Assembly: GCA_027405735.1 (NCBI GenBank) | Contig: JAPEHQ010000003.1 | Location: 372,001-436,000 of the forward strand | Reading direction: 5' to 3' | DNA from: Mucor racemosus | Taxonomy: Eukaryota; Mucoromycota; Mucoromycetes; Mucorales; Mucoraceae | Length of the DNA: 64,000 bases | Shown here: positions 21,376 to 32,441 of the stretch, one piece after another | Layout of the letters: each line of letters starts with the position of its first letter | How positions within the stretch are numbered: the first letter of the stretch is position 1 | Notes under the pieces: generated by a model | Seen by the model: only the letters and a program-made list of their open reading frames with translations | What the model was told of the DNA's origin: nothing | Databases searched by the model: none | Position numbers and translations under genes: made by a program

Positions 21376-24300
21376 ATGCCAAGAAATTCTACAAGATCCT
21401 CTTTTCCTGTTCCTGAAGGTGATGCCAATCCTATTGAAGTCGAGGTTATCGATGAGGCAACCATGCAAGAAGGTGAAATGTCTGGGTCTGGTACTGAGAA
21501 ATCAACTCCTATGGATGTTGATTCTGATGAAGCATCTGCTAACAGCAAGGAGAGCAAGTCTTCATTTTCATCATCAGAAGATGAAAAGAACGATAGAAGT
21601 TCTTCGTTGAATATCAGCAGTGACGAACGTTTGAAGTTGGTCAAAGTGATTGATCAACTAAAATTAGAAGTATTCCATGCTACAATGAAGGGAATAACTG
21701 GACAAGAAGGGTCTATAGAAGCCAGAACTTTGAGTGCTGCTACCAGAAAGCTTGAAATAGCGCAAAAAAGTTTTACATTATTGTTCCCGCAAGAAAATAC
21801 GATGGTTCCAGCTGAAACACCATGTTTCCAATGGAAGGGACACGTTTTCAACCGAAGAAAACCTATTTTTTTGAACATAGAAGATTGTTTGCACCATTTT
21901 GAAAGAGTTTTAGAAGCGCACAGACTTAGTGTGAACGATAATTGGCAGCGTTTGGTCCCAGCTCGTCTCTCTACTGGTATGGCGAGATGGTATGCTACTC
22001 GTATGGAGAGCAAAGAATTTACCTCCTGGTCTGATTTTAAAATAGCAATTGTAAGCAAGTACGGTCGTAACCAAGCTGATATAAAGGAAGAAGCCAGAGA
22101 AAAATTAGAGAAAATTCTCTACAAGAAGACTGATTCATTTGAAGGTTTCATGGAAGAATTCCAAGAATTAAAAGTTGCAGCAGACATTAAAGACGAAGAT
22201 TGCTTAATCAGATATCTGTTCAAAGCGTTACCTGAAGAACTTGTAAAAGCTACCAAATTTTATCTCAATTTGAATACAGACAAACAAGAAGTCAATATCG
22301 ATTTTATTATTCCAAAGGTAGTTGGAACTTATGAAGCATTATTCAAAGAAAAGTGGGATAAAGAGATATCTCGAAGTTATTTAAATCATAGAAGCAACAA
22401 CAATTATGGGAACGATAGTCATCGCCATAGTACACAAAAGAAGTTTTTTGACAAGAAAAAACATAGCAATTTCAGCGACAACTTGTCATCTAAAGGAAAA
22501 TCTCAAATCAAATGCAAGTATCATCCTGGCTTAACAAATCACTCAGAAGAAGATTGCATTTTAGCTCCAGATGTAAAAAAGAGAATAGATAAAGCACAAA
22601 AGAGATTTGGAATGTCAGTAAAGATTTGCAATAGATGTAAAGTTCCCAACTACAAATATGGACACGAATGCAAAGCAGAAGATTTAGAGAAAGTTTTCAA
22701 AAATAAGCAAAAGAAAGCAATTGTACCAGTTGAAGTAGAAGTCAACGATGACGAGATGGATACAGATGACGAGAGTGAATCCAAGATGCATTTTGCTGCT
22801 CTTAGTATTGAAGACAAAAAAGATTGTAAGTTAGAAAATAGTGATTTTTCACAACCACCTAAACATTTAATGAATAATAATTCACTAATTTTACCAATTA
22901 CTTTAGAAAGTAAAAAGTGCATTGTAAAAACATATTTCTTGTTAGATACAGGCGCATCATTTAGTAGTATTTCACCAGCTTTAGCTGTTAAATTAGAAGT
23001 TGAAGTTAATAATAAAAATAATTTTGGTATAATTAAAACTTGTCAGAAAGATAATGTAGTGAAAAGAATGGGTTGTACAGATGAGAAAATTAAACTTACT
23101 TATAATTCAAGGGTTTGCAATGTCAACTTAGAAGTATTTGATATATTTAATGGTTTACATGTAATAATTGGAATGGATTTGATTACTCAATTTGGTATCA
23201 CTATTTCCAATTTAGCAATGGATTGGGATGACGATAATAATTATGAAATTCCATGTATTGATCCTAATCCTTATACCCCTAATAATCAACCTTTCGGTAC
23301 TGAAAGTGAACGTAACCGATTATTTGCAGAAGTAAATCCTTTATTAGAAGCAAACAAACAAATTGATCCAAAGGCACATTGCACATTACCAGGAAGTACA
23401 TTGCGATTACATGTACAAAAGGATCATGAACACAAGATGTATAGGGCACAATGGCCATTAGAAGAAAAGGTAAAACCTATTGTAAAAGCACAAATTACTA
23501 AGTGGTTAGAAAATGGTGTAATAGAAAGAGCACCACCAGGAAACCCATATAATTCTCCACTTTTTCCTGTGCGAAAGAAGAATGCACAAGGCGAATATAG
23601 TGGTGATAGTCGTATAGTGATGGATTGTCGTTTAATCAATGCTGCACTAGATCCAGCTAAATCTGACCGTTTTCCATTGCCATTAATCTCAGAGTTGCAC
23701 AGAAAAATGTCTAAGCATTCTATATATACTGTCATTGATCTTTCTCAGTGTTTCCATTCTTTTGCCATACATTTCAGCTCAAGAAAATTCTTATCCTTTA
23801 CTGATCCAACGACAGGACTTCAATACCAATATGCCAAAGCCCCTATGGGATTAACTCCGCTCTCATCATTTGTGCAACGTCAACTTGCAAATTTATTCTC
23901 CGACATGAATGCTGTAACTACCAACTTTATAGATGATATCACGGTACATACAGAAGCAGACATGGAAACGCATATAAAATACGTCAAAATAGTCATTGAA
24001 CGTCTTACCGAAGCTAATTTAACCATTAATGCTGCTAAAACTCATTTAGCACAGAAGAGCATTAATATTTTGGGATTTTGCCTATCAGAAAAAGGTTTAG
24101 CCCTAGACCAACGAAAAGTTAGTAATATTTTAGATTGGAACCCTATCGTTGCAAATAGTAGAGAACTTGCTTCGCGATTAGGATTAATTAATTTCTTTCG
24201 TACACATTTACCATGTTTATCCACTTTGACTGCACCGTTAGATAGTATAAAAAATGCACCAGATATTAGCAAAGTCTGGAAAGATGAACATACTATTGCA

Positions 24301-26448
24301 ATGAAAAAAATACAGCAGTTATTAGTCAATGCTCCTGTTTTATCAGCACCTGATATGAGACATGATATGTATTTAGTTACAGATAGTTCAGCATATGGCA
24401 TCGGTGCATGTTTATATCAAGTAAAGAAGAAACGTGTTTATTATTTAGGTTTTATAGCACGAAAACTTACTAGTTGCGAAATGCGTTGGGGCAGTACCAA
24501 GCGCGAATTATTAGCAGTCGTTTATGCCTTTAAGAAATACCGACAATGGCTTTGGGGTAAAAAATTTCATTTGTTTGTAGATAACAAAGGACTTTTATAT
24601 TTACATTCCCAAGAAAAATTAACCAGAATGATAGAAAACTTCTATGAAACTATTTTTGAATTAGACTTTGATATCACCTTTTGTGCCGGAATACACAATA
24701 TTCTAGCCGATAGACTTTCTCGCATTTTTGAACATGGTACCAAAAAGCTAGAGGGGGGTGATGGTATGGCTAGAAGAGCTACAATAGTACAAAAAAGAAC
24801 TAGAGATAATAACAGTTTAGATAGTAGTAATAAGAAGGTCAAATTAGTAACGGAAACCTTATTAGAAGAAAAAGAAGATATTGTTGACGTACATAGAAAC
24901 GTTATTGATGATAATAAAACAGATGTTGCTACAAAAGAAACAGTTGTTACTACAGATGAAACAATTTCTAATGGGAAAGATGCAAATGATTTAGAAGCAA
25001 AGAAATCTCCAGATACAGATTTATTTATTTATGCATCACATTTAGATATTTATGAACAACCAAAAGATGAAAGTGAGAAACAAACTTTATTAGAAAAAGC
25101 ACACTTACTTGGGCATTTTGGTGTTACAGCTATGGAGCAAGTGATCCATGAAGAATATCAGATGCATTGGAAAGGTTTACGCAAAGATATAGAATACTAT
25201 GTCAAGAATTGTAGTAAATGTAGAGTATTCAATTTAGGTAAACACGTTTACCATCCACCTAAAAGTATTATTCCAAATGCAGTATTTGATCATATAGTTA
25301 TGGATCTAGGTACATTTGACGTTACTACCCCAAGAGGAAATAATTATATGATGGTTGTTATGGATTTGTTTTCAAGATTTATTATTTTAAGAGCTATACC
25401 AGATAAATTAGCTACTACAATCGCAAAAGAATTAGTATCAATATGGTCGTTGTTTGGCTATAGTAAAGTCATAACCCATGATAACGGAAAAGAATTTTCC
25501 AATAAATTATTAGAAGCTATAGCACTACATGCTGGTGTAGAACAAGCAGTTTCATTACCATTTAATCCTTTAGGAAATTCTAATGCGGAATCTGCAGTAA
25601 AATCAGCTAAGGGAATCATAATTAAGATGTTAGAAGGAAGAGCTGAAAATTGGGATCTGTATTTAGATGGAACAGCATATTGTTTAAATTTACATAAATC
25701 AAGATTGCATGGTATGATGCCATTTGTTGTAGTTTTTGCAAGATTACCCAATGAGTTAACAGATTACTCTAAAATAAAAGCAGTTCTCCCTGAGCAGGAA
25801 ATAGATGTTAAAGCATTAAAAGATAAAATCAAATTAGTTGATAAAATTTTAGTACCTGCAATTAAAGAGCAGATTGTTAAAACTAAAGAAGCAGATAATG
25901 CATATTTTAGAAAAAGACATAAGATATTAGAAAACCCTTTTCCAATAGGATCTTCAGTTATGATAAAGAATGTAGAGAAGAATAAAAAGACTGATCCAAA
26001 TTATGAAGGACCATATAGTGTTTATGGTTATACCAAGAATGGTAGTTATATACTACAAGATAAAGCAGAAGCATTTTTATCGCGAGATATACCTACATCT
26101 CATATTAAATTGATCAGTGAAAATGGTATTAGACCAGAAGAAAATAATCACATTTTTGAGATCCAAGCTATTCTTAATCATAGAGGAGAAGAACCAAATC
26201 ATGAATATTTAGTCAGATGGAAAGGTTATGATTCATCATATGATTCATGGGAACCTCCAGCTATGTTTGATTCTAAAGAAGTAATAGAAACATATTGGTC
26301 CAGACGCAATGCAGGGCAATCTAATAGTAAGAGCAAAGGCAAAAAGAATGCTAAGCCAAAATCAGTAAACAAACGAAAAGTTGAATCTCGACAAGAAAGA
26401 TCAATTAGAAGAAAGGCACGCTTATTAGCTGCTACTACAAGAAAATAG
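21376..26448 (+). CDS. Chromovirus Gag-Pol polyprotein, copy 1
   Basis: 1690 residues in one frame without a Gag/Pol shift. An acidic N-terminus is followed by a gag domain (about 150-300) and cysteine/histidine motifs including CNRCKVPNYKYGHEC. The aspartic protease has LLDTGAS near 523. Reverse transcriptase has its catalytic FIDD near 851 in place of the usual YxDD. RNase H shows TDSSAYGIGA near 1003. The integrase has an HHCC finger (from about 1242) and a D-D-E core with Glu near 1405. A C-terminal chromodomain (YLVRWKGYDSSYDSWEP, about 1593-1646) may steer integration to marked chromatin. All catalytic residues seem present, so it may be autonomous. It starts 32 nt after LTR 1. Confidence 0.95.
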   Translation: MPRNSTRSSFPVPEGDANPIEVEVIDEATMQEGEMSGSGTEKSTPMDVDSDEASANSKESKSSFSSSEDEKNDRSSSLNISSDERLKLVKVIDQLKLEVFHATMKGITGQEGSIEARTLSAATRKLEIAQKSFTLLFPQENTMVPAETPCFQWKGHVFNRRKPIFLNIEDCLHHFERVLEAHRLSVNDNWQRLVPARLSTGMARWYATRMESKEFTSWSDFKIAIVSKYGRNQADIKEEAREKLEKILYKKTDSFEGFMEEFQELKVAADIKDEDCLIRYLFKALPEELVKATKFYLNLNTDKQEVNIDFIIPKVVGTYEALFKEKWDKEISRSYLNHRSNNNYGNDSHRHSTQKKFFDKKKHSNFSDNLSSKGKSQIKCKYHPGLTNHSEEDCILAPDVKKRIDKAQKRFGMSVKICNRCKVPNYKYGHECKAEDLEKVFKNKQKKAIVPVEVEVNDDEMDTDDESESKMHFAALSIEDKKDCKLENSDFSQPPKHLMNNNSLILPITLESKKCIVKTYFLLDTGASFSSISPALAVKLEVEVNNKNNFGIIKTCQKDNVVKRMGCTDEKIKLTYNSRVCNVNLEVFDIFNGLHVIIGMDLITQFGITISNLAMDWDDDNNYEIPCIDPNPYTPNNQPFGTESERNRLFAEVNPLLEANKQIDPKAHCTLPGSTLRLHVQKDHEHKMYRAQWPLEEKVKPIVKAQITKWLENGVIERAPPGNPYNSPLFPVRKKNAQGEYSGDSRIVMDCRLINAALDPAKSDRFPLPLISELHRKMSKHSIYTVIDLSQCFHSFAIHFSSRKFLSFTDPTTGLQYQYAKAPMGLTPLSSFVQRQLANLFSDMNAVTTNFIDDITVHTEADMETHIKYVKIVIERLTEANLTINAAKTHLAQKSINILGFCLSEKGLALDQRKVSNILDWNPIVANSRELASRLGLINFFRTHLPCLSTLTAPLDSIKNAPDISKVWKDEHTIAMKKIQQLLVNAPVLSAPDMRHDMYLVTDSSAYGIGACLYQVKKKRVYYLGFIARKLTSCEMRWGSTKRELLAVVYAFKKYRQWLWGKKFHLFVDNKGLLYLHSQEKLTRMIENFYETIFELDFDITFCAGIHNILADRLSRIFEHGTKKLEGGDGMARRATIVQKRTRDNNSLDSSNKKVKLVTETLLEEKEDIVDVHRNVIDDNKTDVATKETVVTTDETISNGKDANDLEAKKSPDTDLFIYASHLDIYEQPKDESEKQTLLEKAHLLGHFGVTAMEQVIHEEYQMHWKGLRKDIEYYVKNCSKCRVFNLGKHVYHPPKSIIPNAVFDHIVMDLGTFDVTTPRGNNYMMVVMDLFSRFIILRAIPDKLATTIAKELVSIWSLFGYSKVITHDNGKEFSNKLLEAIALHAGVEQAVSLPFNPLGNSNAESAVKSAKGIIIKMLEGRAENWDLYLDGTAYCLNLHKSRLHGMMPFVVVFARLPNELTDYSKIKAVLPEQEIDVKALKDKIKLVDKILVPAIKEQIVKTKEADNAYFRKRHKILENPFPIGSSVMIKNVEKNKKTDPNYEGPYSVYGYTKNGSYILQDKAEAFLSRDIPTSHIKLISENGIRPEENNHIFEIQAILNHRGEEPNHEYLVRWKGYDSSYDSWEPPAMFDSKEVIETYWSRRNAGQSNSKSKGKKNAKPKSVNKRKVESRQERSIRRKARLLAATTRK

Positions 26449-26737
26449 ATTGATAAAAAAGATTCTGCCTTTTTCCTTGCAAACTGTATTTCATTTTTCC
26501 TACAAGGTTTTTGAATGCACAGAGGTTTTTTACAGGCGAATATTTATCAAGCAAATCATTTTATACTATATTAGAGTATTATACCACGCAAATTAGCAAG
26601 TTATCTTATATCAGAATATATTATCAACAAGACTTTTATTATTTTTTCTTTTTTTTCACGGTTTATCAACAAGACGAGACAACAAGCATATTGTAATTCA
26701 TTATTTACCACGTACTTCTTACGCTGATGAGGGGTAA
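26449..26737 (+). other. Chromovirus 3' untranslated region and polypurine tract, copy 1
   Basis: 289 bp from the Gag-Pol stop to LTR 2, ending in the purine-rich GATGAGGGGTAA directly before the LTR, the probable plus-strand primer. The same block lies at 32153-32441 in copy 2. Confidence 0.7.
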
Positions 26738-27047
26738 TGATCTATCAGAATTACAACATTCGATATATAGAAGATCTCCGACAAATCTAGCAGATCTTAT
26801 CTATCCAGTAACTGGTTCCTGTCACCCAGGAACTAACAATGAAACATAACTTATAGCAATATTACCACTGAAACATAACATGTTATATTCATACACATTA
26901 ATAATAATATCTATTGTCACATCTAATGGATCCCTGTCCATTAGATCTTATCACACAATTCCAATAACTATATAAACCCATATTTAATTCATTCTAATAA
27001 ACGGTACTTTTTACGTTGATTTTAATTTATAAAGTCTCGATAAATCA
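26738..27047 (+). repeat. Chromovirus LTR 2 (shared middle LTR)
   Basis: 310 bp, offset exactly 5704 from LTR 1 and LTR 3. It serves as 3' LTR of the first copy and 5' LTR of the second, with no target duplication around it. Confidence 0.92.
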
Positions 27048-27079
27048 TTTTTTAAAATCTCATTTAATCGTTTATTATT

Positions 27080-30000
27080 ATGCCAAGAAATTCTACAAGA
27101 TCCTCTTTTCCTGTTCCTGAAGGTGATGCCAATCCTATTGAAGTCGAGGTTATCGATGAGGCAACCATGCAAGAAGGTGAAATGTCTGGGTCTGGTACTG
27201 AGAAATCAACTCCTATGGATGTTGATTCTGATGAAGCATCTGCTAACAGCAAGGAGAGCAAGTCTTCATTTTCATCATCAGAAGATGAAAAGAACGATAG
27301 AAGTTCTTCGTTGAATATCAGCAGTGACGAACGTTTGAAGTTGGTCAAAGTGATTGATCAACTAAAATTAGAAGTATTCCATGCTACAATGAAGGGAATA
27401 ACTGGACAAGAAGGGTCTATAGAAGCCAGAACTTTGAGTGCTGCTACCAGAAAGCTTGAAATAGCGCAAAAAAGTTTTACATTATTGTTCCCGCAAGAAA
27501 ATACGATGGTTCCAGCTGAAACACCATGTTTCCAATGGAAGGGACACGTTTTCAACCGAAGAAAACCTATTTTTTTGAACATAGAAGATTGTTTGCACCA
27601 TTTTGAAAGAGTTTTAGAAGCGCACAGACTTAGTGTGAACGATAATTGGCAGCGTTTGGTCCCAGCTCGTCTCTCTACTGGTATGGCGAGATGGTATGCT
27701 ACTCGTATGGAGAGCAAAGAATTTACCTCCTGGTCTGATTTTAAAATAGCAATTGTAAGCAAGTACGGTCGTAACCAAGCTGATATAAAGGAAGAAGCCA
27801 GAGAAAAATTAGAGAAAATTCTCTACAAGAAGACTGATTCATTTGAAGGTTTCATGGAAGAATTCCAAGAATTAAAAGTTGCAGCAGACATTAAAGACGA
27901 AGATTGCTTAATCAGATATCTGTTCAAAGCGTTACCTGAAGAACTTGTAAAAGCTACCAAATTTTATCTCAATTTGAATACAGACAAACAAGAAGTCAAT
28001 ATCGATTTTATTATTCCAAAGGTAGTTGGAACTTATGAAGCATTATTCAAAGAAAAGTGGGATAAAGAGATATCTCGAAGTTATTTAAATCATAGAAGCA
28101 ACAACAATTATGGGAACGATAGTCATCGCCATAGTACACAAAAGAAGTTTTTTGACAAGAAAAAACATAGCAATTTCAGCGACAACTTGTCATCTAAAGG
28201 AAAATCTCAAATCAAATGCAAGTATCATCCTGGCTTAACAAATCACTCAGAAGAAGATTGCATTTTAGCTCCAGATGTAAAAAAGAGAATAGATAAAGCA
28301 CAAAAGAGATTTGGAATGTCAGTAAAGATTTGCAATAGATGTAAAGTTCCCAACTACAAATATGGACACGAATGCAAAGCAGAAGATTTAGAGAAAGTTT
28401 TCAAAAATAAGCAAAAGAAAGCAATTGTACCAGTTGAAGTAGAAGTCAACGATGACGAGATGGATACAGATGACGAGAGTGAATCCAAGATGCATTTTGC
28501 TGCTCTTAGTATTGAAGACAAAAAAGATTGTAAGTTAGAAAATAGTGATTTTTCACAACCACCTAAACATTTAATGAATAATAATTCACTAATTTTACCA
28601 ATTACTTTAGAAAGTAAAAAGTGCATTGTAAAAACATATTTCTTGTTAGATACAGGCGCATCATTTAGTAGTATTTCACCAGCTTTAGCTGTTAAATTAG
28701 AAGTTGAAGTTAATAATAAAAATAATTTTGGTATAATTAAAACTTGTCAGAAAGATAATGTAGTGAAAAGAATGGGTTGTACAGATGAGAAAATTAAACT
28801 TACTTATAATTCAAGGGTTTGCAATGTCAACTTAGAAGTATTTGATATATTTAATGGTTTACATGTAATAATTGGAATGGATTTGATTACTCAATTTGGT
28901 ATCACTATTTCCAATTTAGCAATGGATTGGGATGACGATAATAATTATGAAATTCCATGTATTGATCCTAATCCTTATACCCCTAATAATCAACCTTTCG
29001 GTACTGAAAGTGAACGTAACCGATTATTTGCAGAAGTAAATCCTTTATTAGAAGCAAACAAACAAATTGATCCAAAGGCACATTGCACATTACCAGGAAG
29101 TACATTGCGATTACATGTACAAAAGGATCATGAACACAAGATGTATAGGGCACAATGGCCATTAGAAGAAAAGGTAAAACCTATTGTAAAAGCACAAATT
29201 ACTAAGTGGTTAGAAAATGGTGTAATAGAAAGAGCACCACCAGGAAACCCATATAATTCTCCACTTTTTCCTGTGCGAAAGAAGAATGCACAAGGCGAAT
29301 ATAGTGGTGATAGTCGTATAGTGATGGATTGTCGTTTAATCAATGCTGCACTAGATCCAGCTAAATCTGACCGTTTTCCATTGCCATTAATCTCAGAGTT
29401 GCACAGAAAAATGTCTAAGCATTCTATATATACTGTCATTGATCTTTCTCAGTGTTTCCATTCTTTTGCCATACATTTCAGCTCAAGAAAATTCTTATCC
29501 TTTACTGATCCAACGACAGGACTTCAATACCAATATGCCAAAGCCCCTATGGGATTAACTCCGCTCTCATCATTTGTGCAACGTCAACTTGCAAATTTAT
29601 TCTCCGACATGAATGCTGTAACTACCAACTTTATAGATGATATCACGGTACATACAGAAGCAGACATGGAAACGCATATAAAATACGTCAAAATAGTCAT
29701 TGAACGTCTTACCGAAGCTAATTTAACCATTAATGCTGCTAAAACTCATTTAGCACAGAAGAGCATTAATATTTTGGGATTTTGCCTATCAGAAAAAGGT
29801 TTAGCCCTAGACCAACGAAAAGTTAGTAATATTTTAGATTGGAACCCTATCGTTGCAAATAGTAGAGAACTTGCTTCGCGATTAGGATTAATTAATTTCT
29901 TTCGTACACATTTACCATGTTTATCCACTTTGACTGCACCGTTAGATAGTATAAAAAATGCACCAGATATTAGCAAAGTCTGGAAAGATGAACATACTAT

Positions 30001-32152
30001 TGCAATGAAAAAAATACAGCAGTTATTAGTCAATGCTCCTGTTTTATCAGCACCTGATATGAGACATGATATGTATTTAGTTACAGATAGTTCAGCATAT
30101 GGCATCGGTGCATGTTTATATCAAGTAAAGAAGAAACGTGTTTATTATTTAGGTTTTATAGCACGAAAACTTACTAGTTGCGAAATGCGTTGGGGCAGTA
30201 CCAAGCGCGAATTATTAGCAGTCGTTTATGCCTTTAAGAAATACCGACAATGGCTTTGGGGTAAAAAATTTCATTTGTTTGTAGATAACAAAGGACTTTT
30301 ATATTTACATTCCCAAGAAAAATTAACCAGAATGATAGAAAACTTCTATGAAACTATTTTTGAATTAGACTTTGATATCACCTTTTGTGCCGGAATACAC
30401 AATATTCTAGCCGATAGACTTTCTCGCATTTTTGAACATGGTACCAAAAAGCTAGAGGGGGGTGATGGTATGGCTAGAAGAGCTACAATAGTACAAAAAA
30501 GAACTAGAGATAATAACAGTTTAGATAGTAGTAATAAGAAGGTCAAATTAGTAACGGAAACCTTATTAGAAGAAAAAGAAGATATTGTTGACGTACATAG
30601 AAACGTTATTGATGATAATAAAACAGATGTTGCTACAAAAGAAACAGTTGTTACTACAGATGAAACAATTTCTAATGGGAAAGATGCAAATGATTTAGAA
30701 GCAAAGAAATCTCCAGATACAGATTTATTTATTTATGCATCACATTTAGATATTTATGAACAACCAAAAGATGAAAGTGAGAAACAAACTTTATTAGAAA
30801 AAGCACACTTACTTGGGCATTTTGGTGTTACAGCTATGGAGCAAGTGATCCATGAAGAATATCAGATGCATTGGAAAGGTTTACGCAAAGATATAGAATA
30901 CTATGTCAAGAATTGTAGTAAATGTAGAGTATTCAATTTAGGTAAACACGTTTACCATCCACCTAAAAGTATTATTCCAAATGCAGTATTTGATCATATA
31001 GTTATGGATCTAGGTACATTTGACGTTACTACCCCAAGAGGAAATAATTATATGATGGTTGTTATGGATTTGTTTTCAAGATTTATTATTTTAAGAGCTA
31101 TACCAGATAAATTAGCTACTACAATCGCAAAAGAATTAGTATCAATATGGTCGTTGTTTGGCTATAGTAAAGTCATAACCCATGATAACGGAAAAGAATT
31201 TTCCAATAAATTATTAGAAGCTATAGCACTACATGCTGGTGTAGAACAAGCAGTTTCATTACCATTTAATCCTTTAGGAAATTCTAATGCGGAATCTGCA
31301 GTAAAATCAGCTAAGGGAATCATAATTAAGATGTTAGAAGGAAGAGCTGAAAATTGGGATCTGTATTTAGATGGAACAGCATATTGTTTAAATTTACATA
31401 AATCAAGATTGCATGGTATGATGCCATTTGTTGTAGTTTTTGCAAGATTACCCAATGAGTTAACAGATTACTCTAAAATAAAAGCAGTTCTCCCTGAGCA
31501 GGAAATAGATGTTAAAGCATTAAAAGATAAAATCAAATTAGTTGATAAAATTTTAGTACCTGCAATTAAAGAGCAGATTGTTAAAACTAAAGAAGCAGAT
31601 AATGCATATTTTAGAAAAAGACATAAGATATTAGAAAACCCTTTTCCAATAGGATCTTCAGTTATGATAAAGAATGTAGAGAAGAATAAAAAGACTGATC
31701 CAAATTATGAAGGACCATATAGTGTTTATGGTTATACCAAGAATGGTAGTTATATACTACAAGATAAAGCAGAAGCATTTTTATCGCGAGATATACCTAC
31801 ATCTCATATTAAATTGATCAGTGAAAATGGTATTAGACCAGAAGAAAATAATCACATTTTTGAGATCCAAGCTATTCTTAATCATAGAGGAGAAGAACCA
31901 AATCATGAATATTTAGTCAGATGGAAAGGTTATGATTCATCATATGATTCATGGGAACCTCCAGCTATGTTTGATTCTAAAGAAGTAATAGAAACATATT
32001 GGTCCAGACGCAATGCAGGGCAATCTAATAGTAAGAGCAAAGGCAAAAAGAATGCTAAGCCAAAATCAGTAAACAAACGAAAAGTTGAATCTCGACAAGA
32101 AAGATCAATTAGAAGAAAGGCACGCTTATTAGCTGCTACTACAAGAAAATAG
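27080..32152 (+). CDS. Chromovirus Gag-Pol polyprotein, copy 2
   Basis: 1690 residues, identical in protein sequence to the copy at 21376-26448, with the same domains and the same atypical FIDD reverse transcriptase motif. The complete lack of amino-acid difference points to very recent duplication or to gene conversion. Confidence 0.95.
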   Translation: MPRNSTRSSFPVPEGDANPIEVEVIDEATMQEGEMSGSGTEKSTPMDVDSDEASANSKESKSSFSSSEDEKNDRSSSLNISSDERLKLVKVIDQLKLEVFHATMKGITGQEGSIEARTLSAATRKLEIAQKSFTLLFPQENTMVPAETPCFQWKGHVFNRRKPIFLNIEDCLHHFERVLEAHRLSVNDNWQRLVPARLSTGMARWYATRMESKEFTSWSDFKIAIVSKYGRNQADIKEEAREKLEKILYKKTDSFEGFMEEFQELKVAADIKDEDCLIRYLFKALPEELVKATKFYLNLNTDKQEVNIDFIIPKVVGTYEALFKEKWDKEISRSYLNHRSNNNYGNDSHRHSTQKKFFDKKKHSNFSDNLSSKGKSQIKCKYHPGLTNHSEEDCILAPDVKKRIDKAQKRFGMSVKICNRCKVPNYKYGHECKAEDLEKVFKNKQKKAIVPVEVEVNDDEMDTDDESESKMHFAALSIEDKKDCKLENSDFSQPPKHLMNNNSLILPITLESKKCIVKTYFLLDTGASFSSISPALAVKLEVEVNNKNNFGIIKTCQKDNVVKRMGCTDEKIKLTYNSRVCNVNLEVFDIFNGLHVIIGMDLITQFGITISNLAMDWDDDNNYEIPCIDPNPYTPNNQPFGTESERNRLFAEVNPLLEANKQIDPKAHCTLPGSTLRLHVQKDHEHKMYRAQWPLEEKVKPIVKAQITKWLENGVIERAPPGNPYNSPLFPVRKKNAQGEYSGDSRIVMDCRLINAALDPAKSDRFPLPLISELHRKMSKHSIYTVIDLSQCFHSFAIHFSSRKFLSFTDPTTGLQYQYAKAPMGLTPLSSFVQRQLANLFSDMNAVTTNFIDDITVHTEADMETHIKYVKIVIERLTEANLTINAAKTHLAQKSINILGFCLSEKGLALDQRKVSNILDWNPIVANSRELASRLGLINFFRTHLPCLSTLTAPLDSIKNAPDISKVWKDEHTIAMKKIQQLLVNAPVLSAPDMRHDMYLVTDSSAYGIGACLYQVKKKRVYYLGFIARKLTSCEMRWGSTKRELLAVVYAFKKYRQWLWGKKFHLFVDNKGLLYLHSQEKLTRMIENFYETIFELDFDITFCAGIHNILADRLSRIFEHGTKKLEGGDGMARRATIVQKRTRDNNSLDSSNKKVKLVTETLLEEKEDIVDVHRNVIDDNKTDVATKETVVTTDETISNGKDANDLEAKKSPDTDLFIYASHLDIYEQPKDESEKQTLLEKAHLLGHFGVTAMEQVIHEEYQMHWKGLRKDIEYYVKNCSKCRVFNLGKHVYHPPKSIIPNAVFDHIVMDLGTFDVTTPRGNNYMMVVMDLFSRFIILRAIPDKLATTIAKELVSIWSLFGYSKVITHDNGKEFSNKLLEAIALHAGVEQAVSLPFNPLGNSNAESAVKSAKGIIIKMLEGRAENWDLYLDGTAYCLNLHKSRLHGMMPFVVVFARLPNELTDYSKIKAVLPEQEIDVKALKDKIKLVDKILVPAIKEQIVKTKEADNAYFRKRHKILENPFPIGSSVMIKNVEKNKKTDPNYEGPYSVYGYTKNGSYILQDKAEAFLSRDIPTSHIKLISENGIRPEENNHIFEIQAILNHRGEEPNHEYLVRWKGYDSSYDSWEPPAMFDSKEVIETYWSRRNAGQSNSKSKGKKNAKPKSVNKRKVESRQERSIRRKARLLAATTRK

Positions 32153-32441
32153 ATTGATAAAAAAGATTCTGCCTTTTTCCTTGCAAACTGTATTTCATTT
32201 TTCCTACAAGGTTTTTGAATGCACAGAGGTTTTTTACAGGCGAATATTTATCAAGCAAATCATTTTATACTATATTAGAGTATTATACCACGCAAATTAG
32301 CAAGTTATCTTATATCAGAATATATTATCAACAAGACTTTTATTATTTTTTCTTTTTTTTCACGGTTTATCAACAAGACGAGACAACAAGCATATTGTAA
32401 TTCATTATTTACCACGTACTTCTTACGCTGATGAGGGGTAA

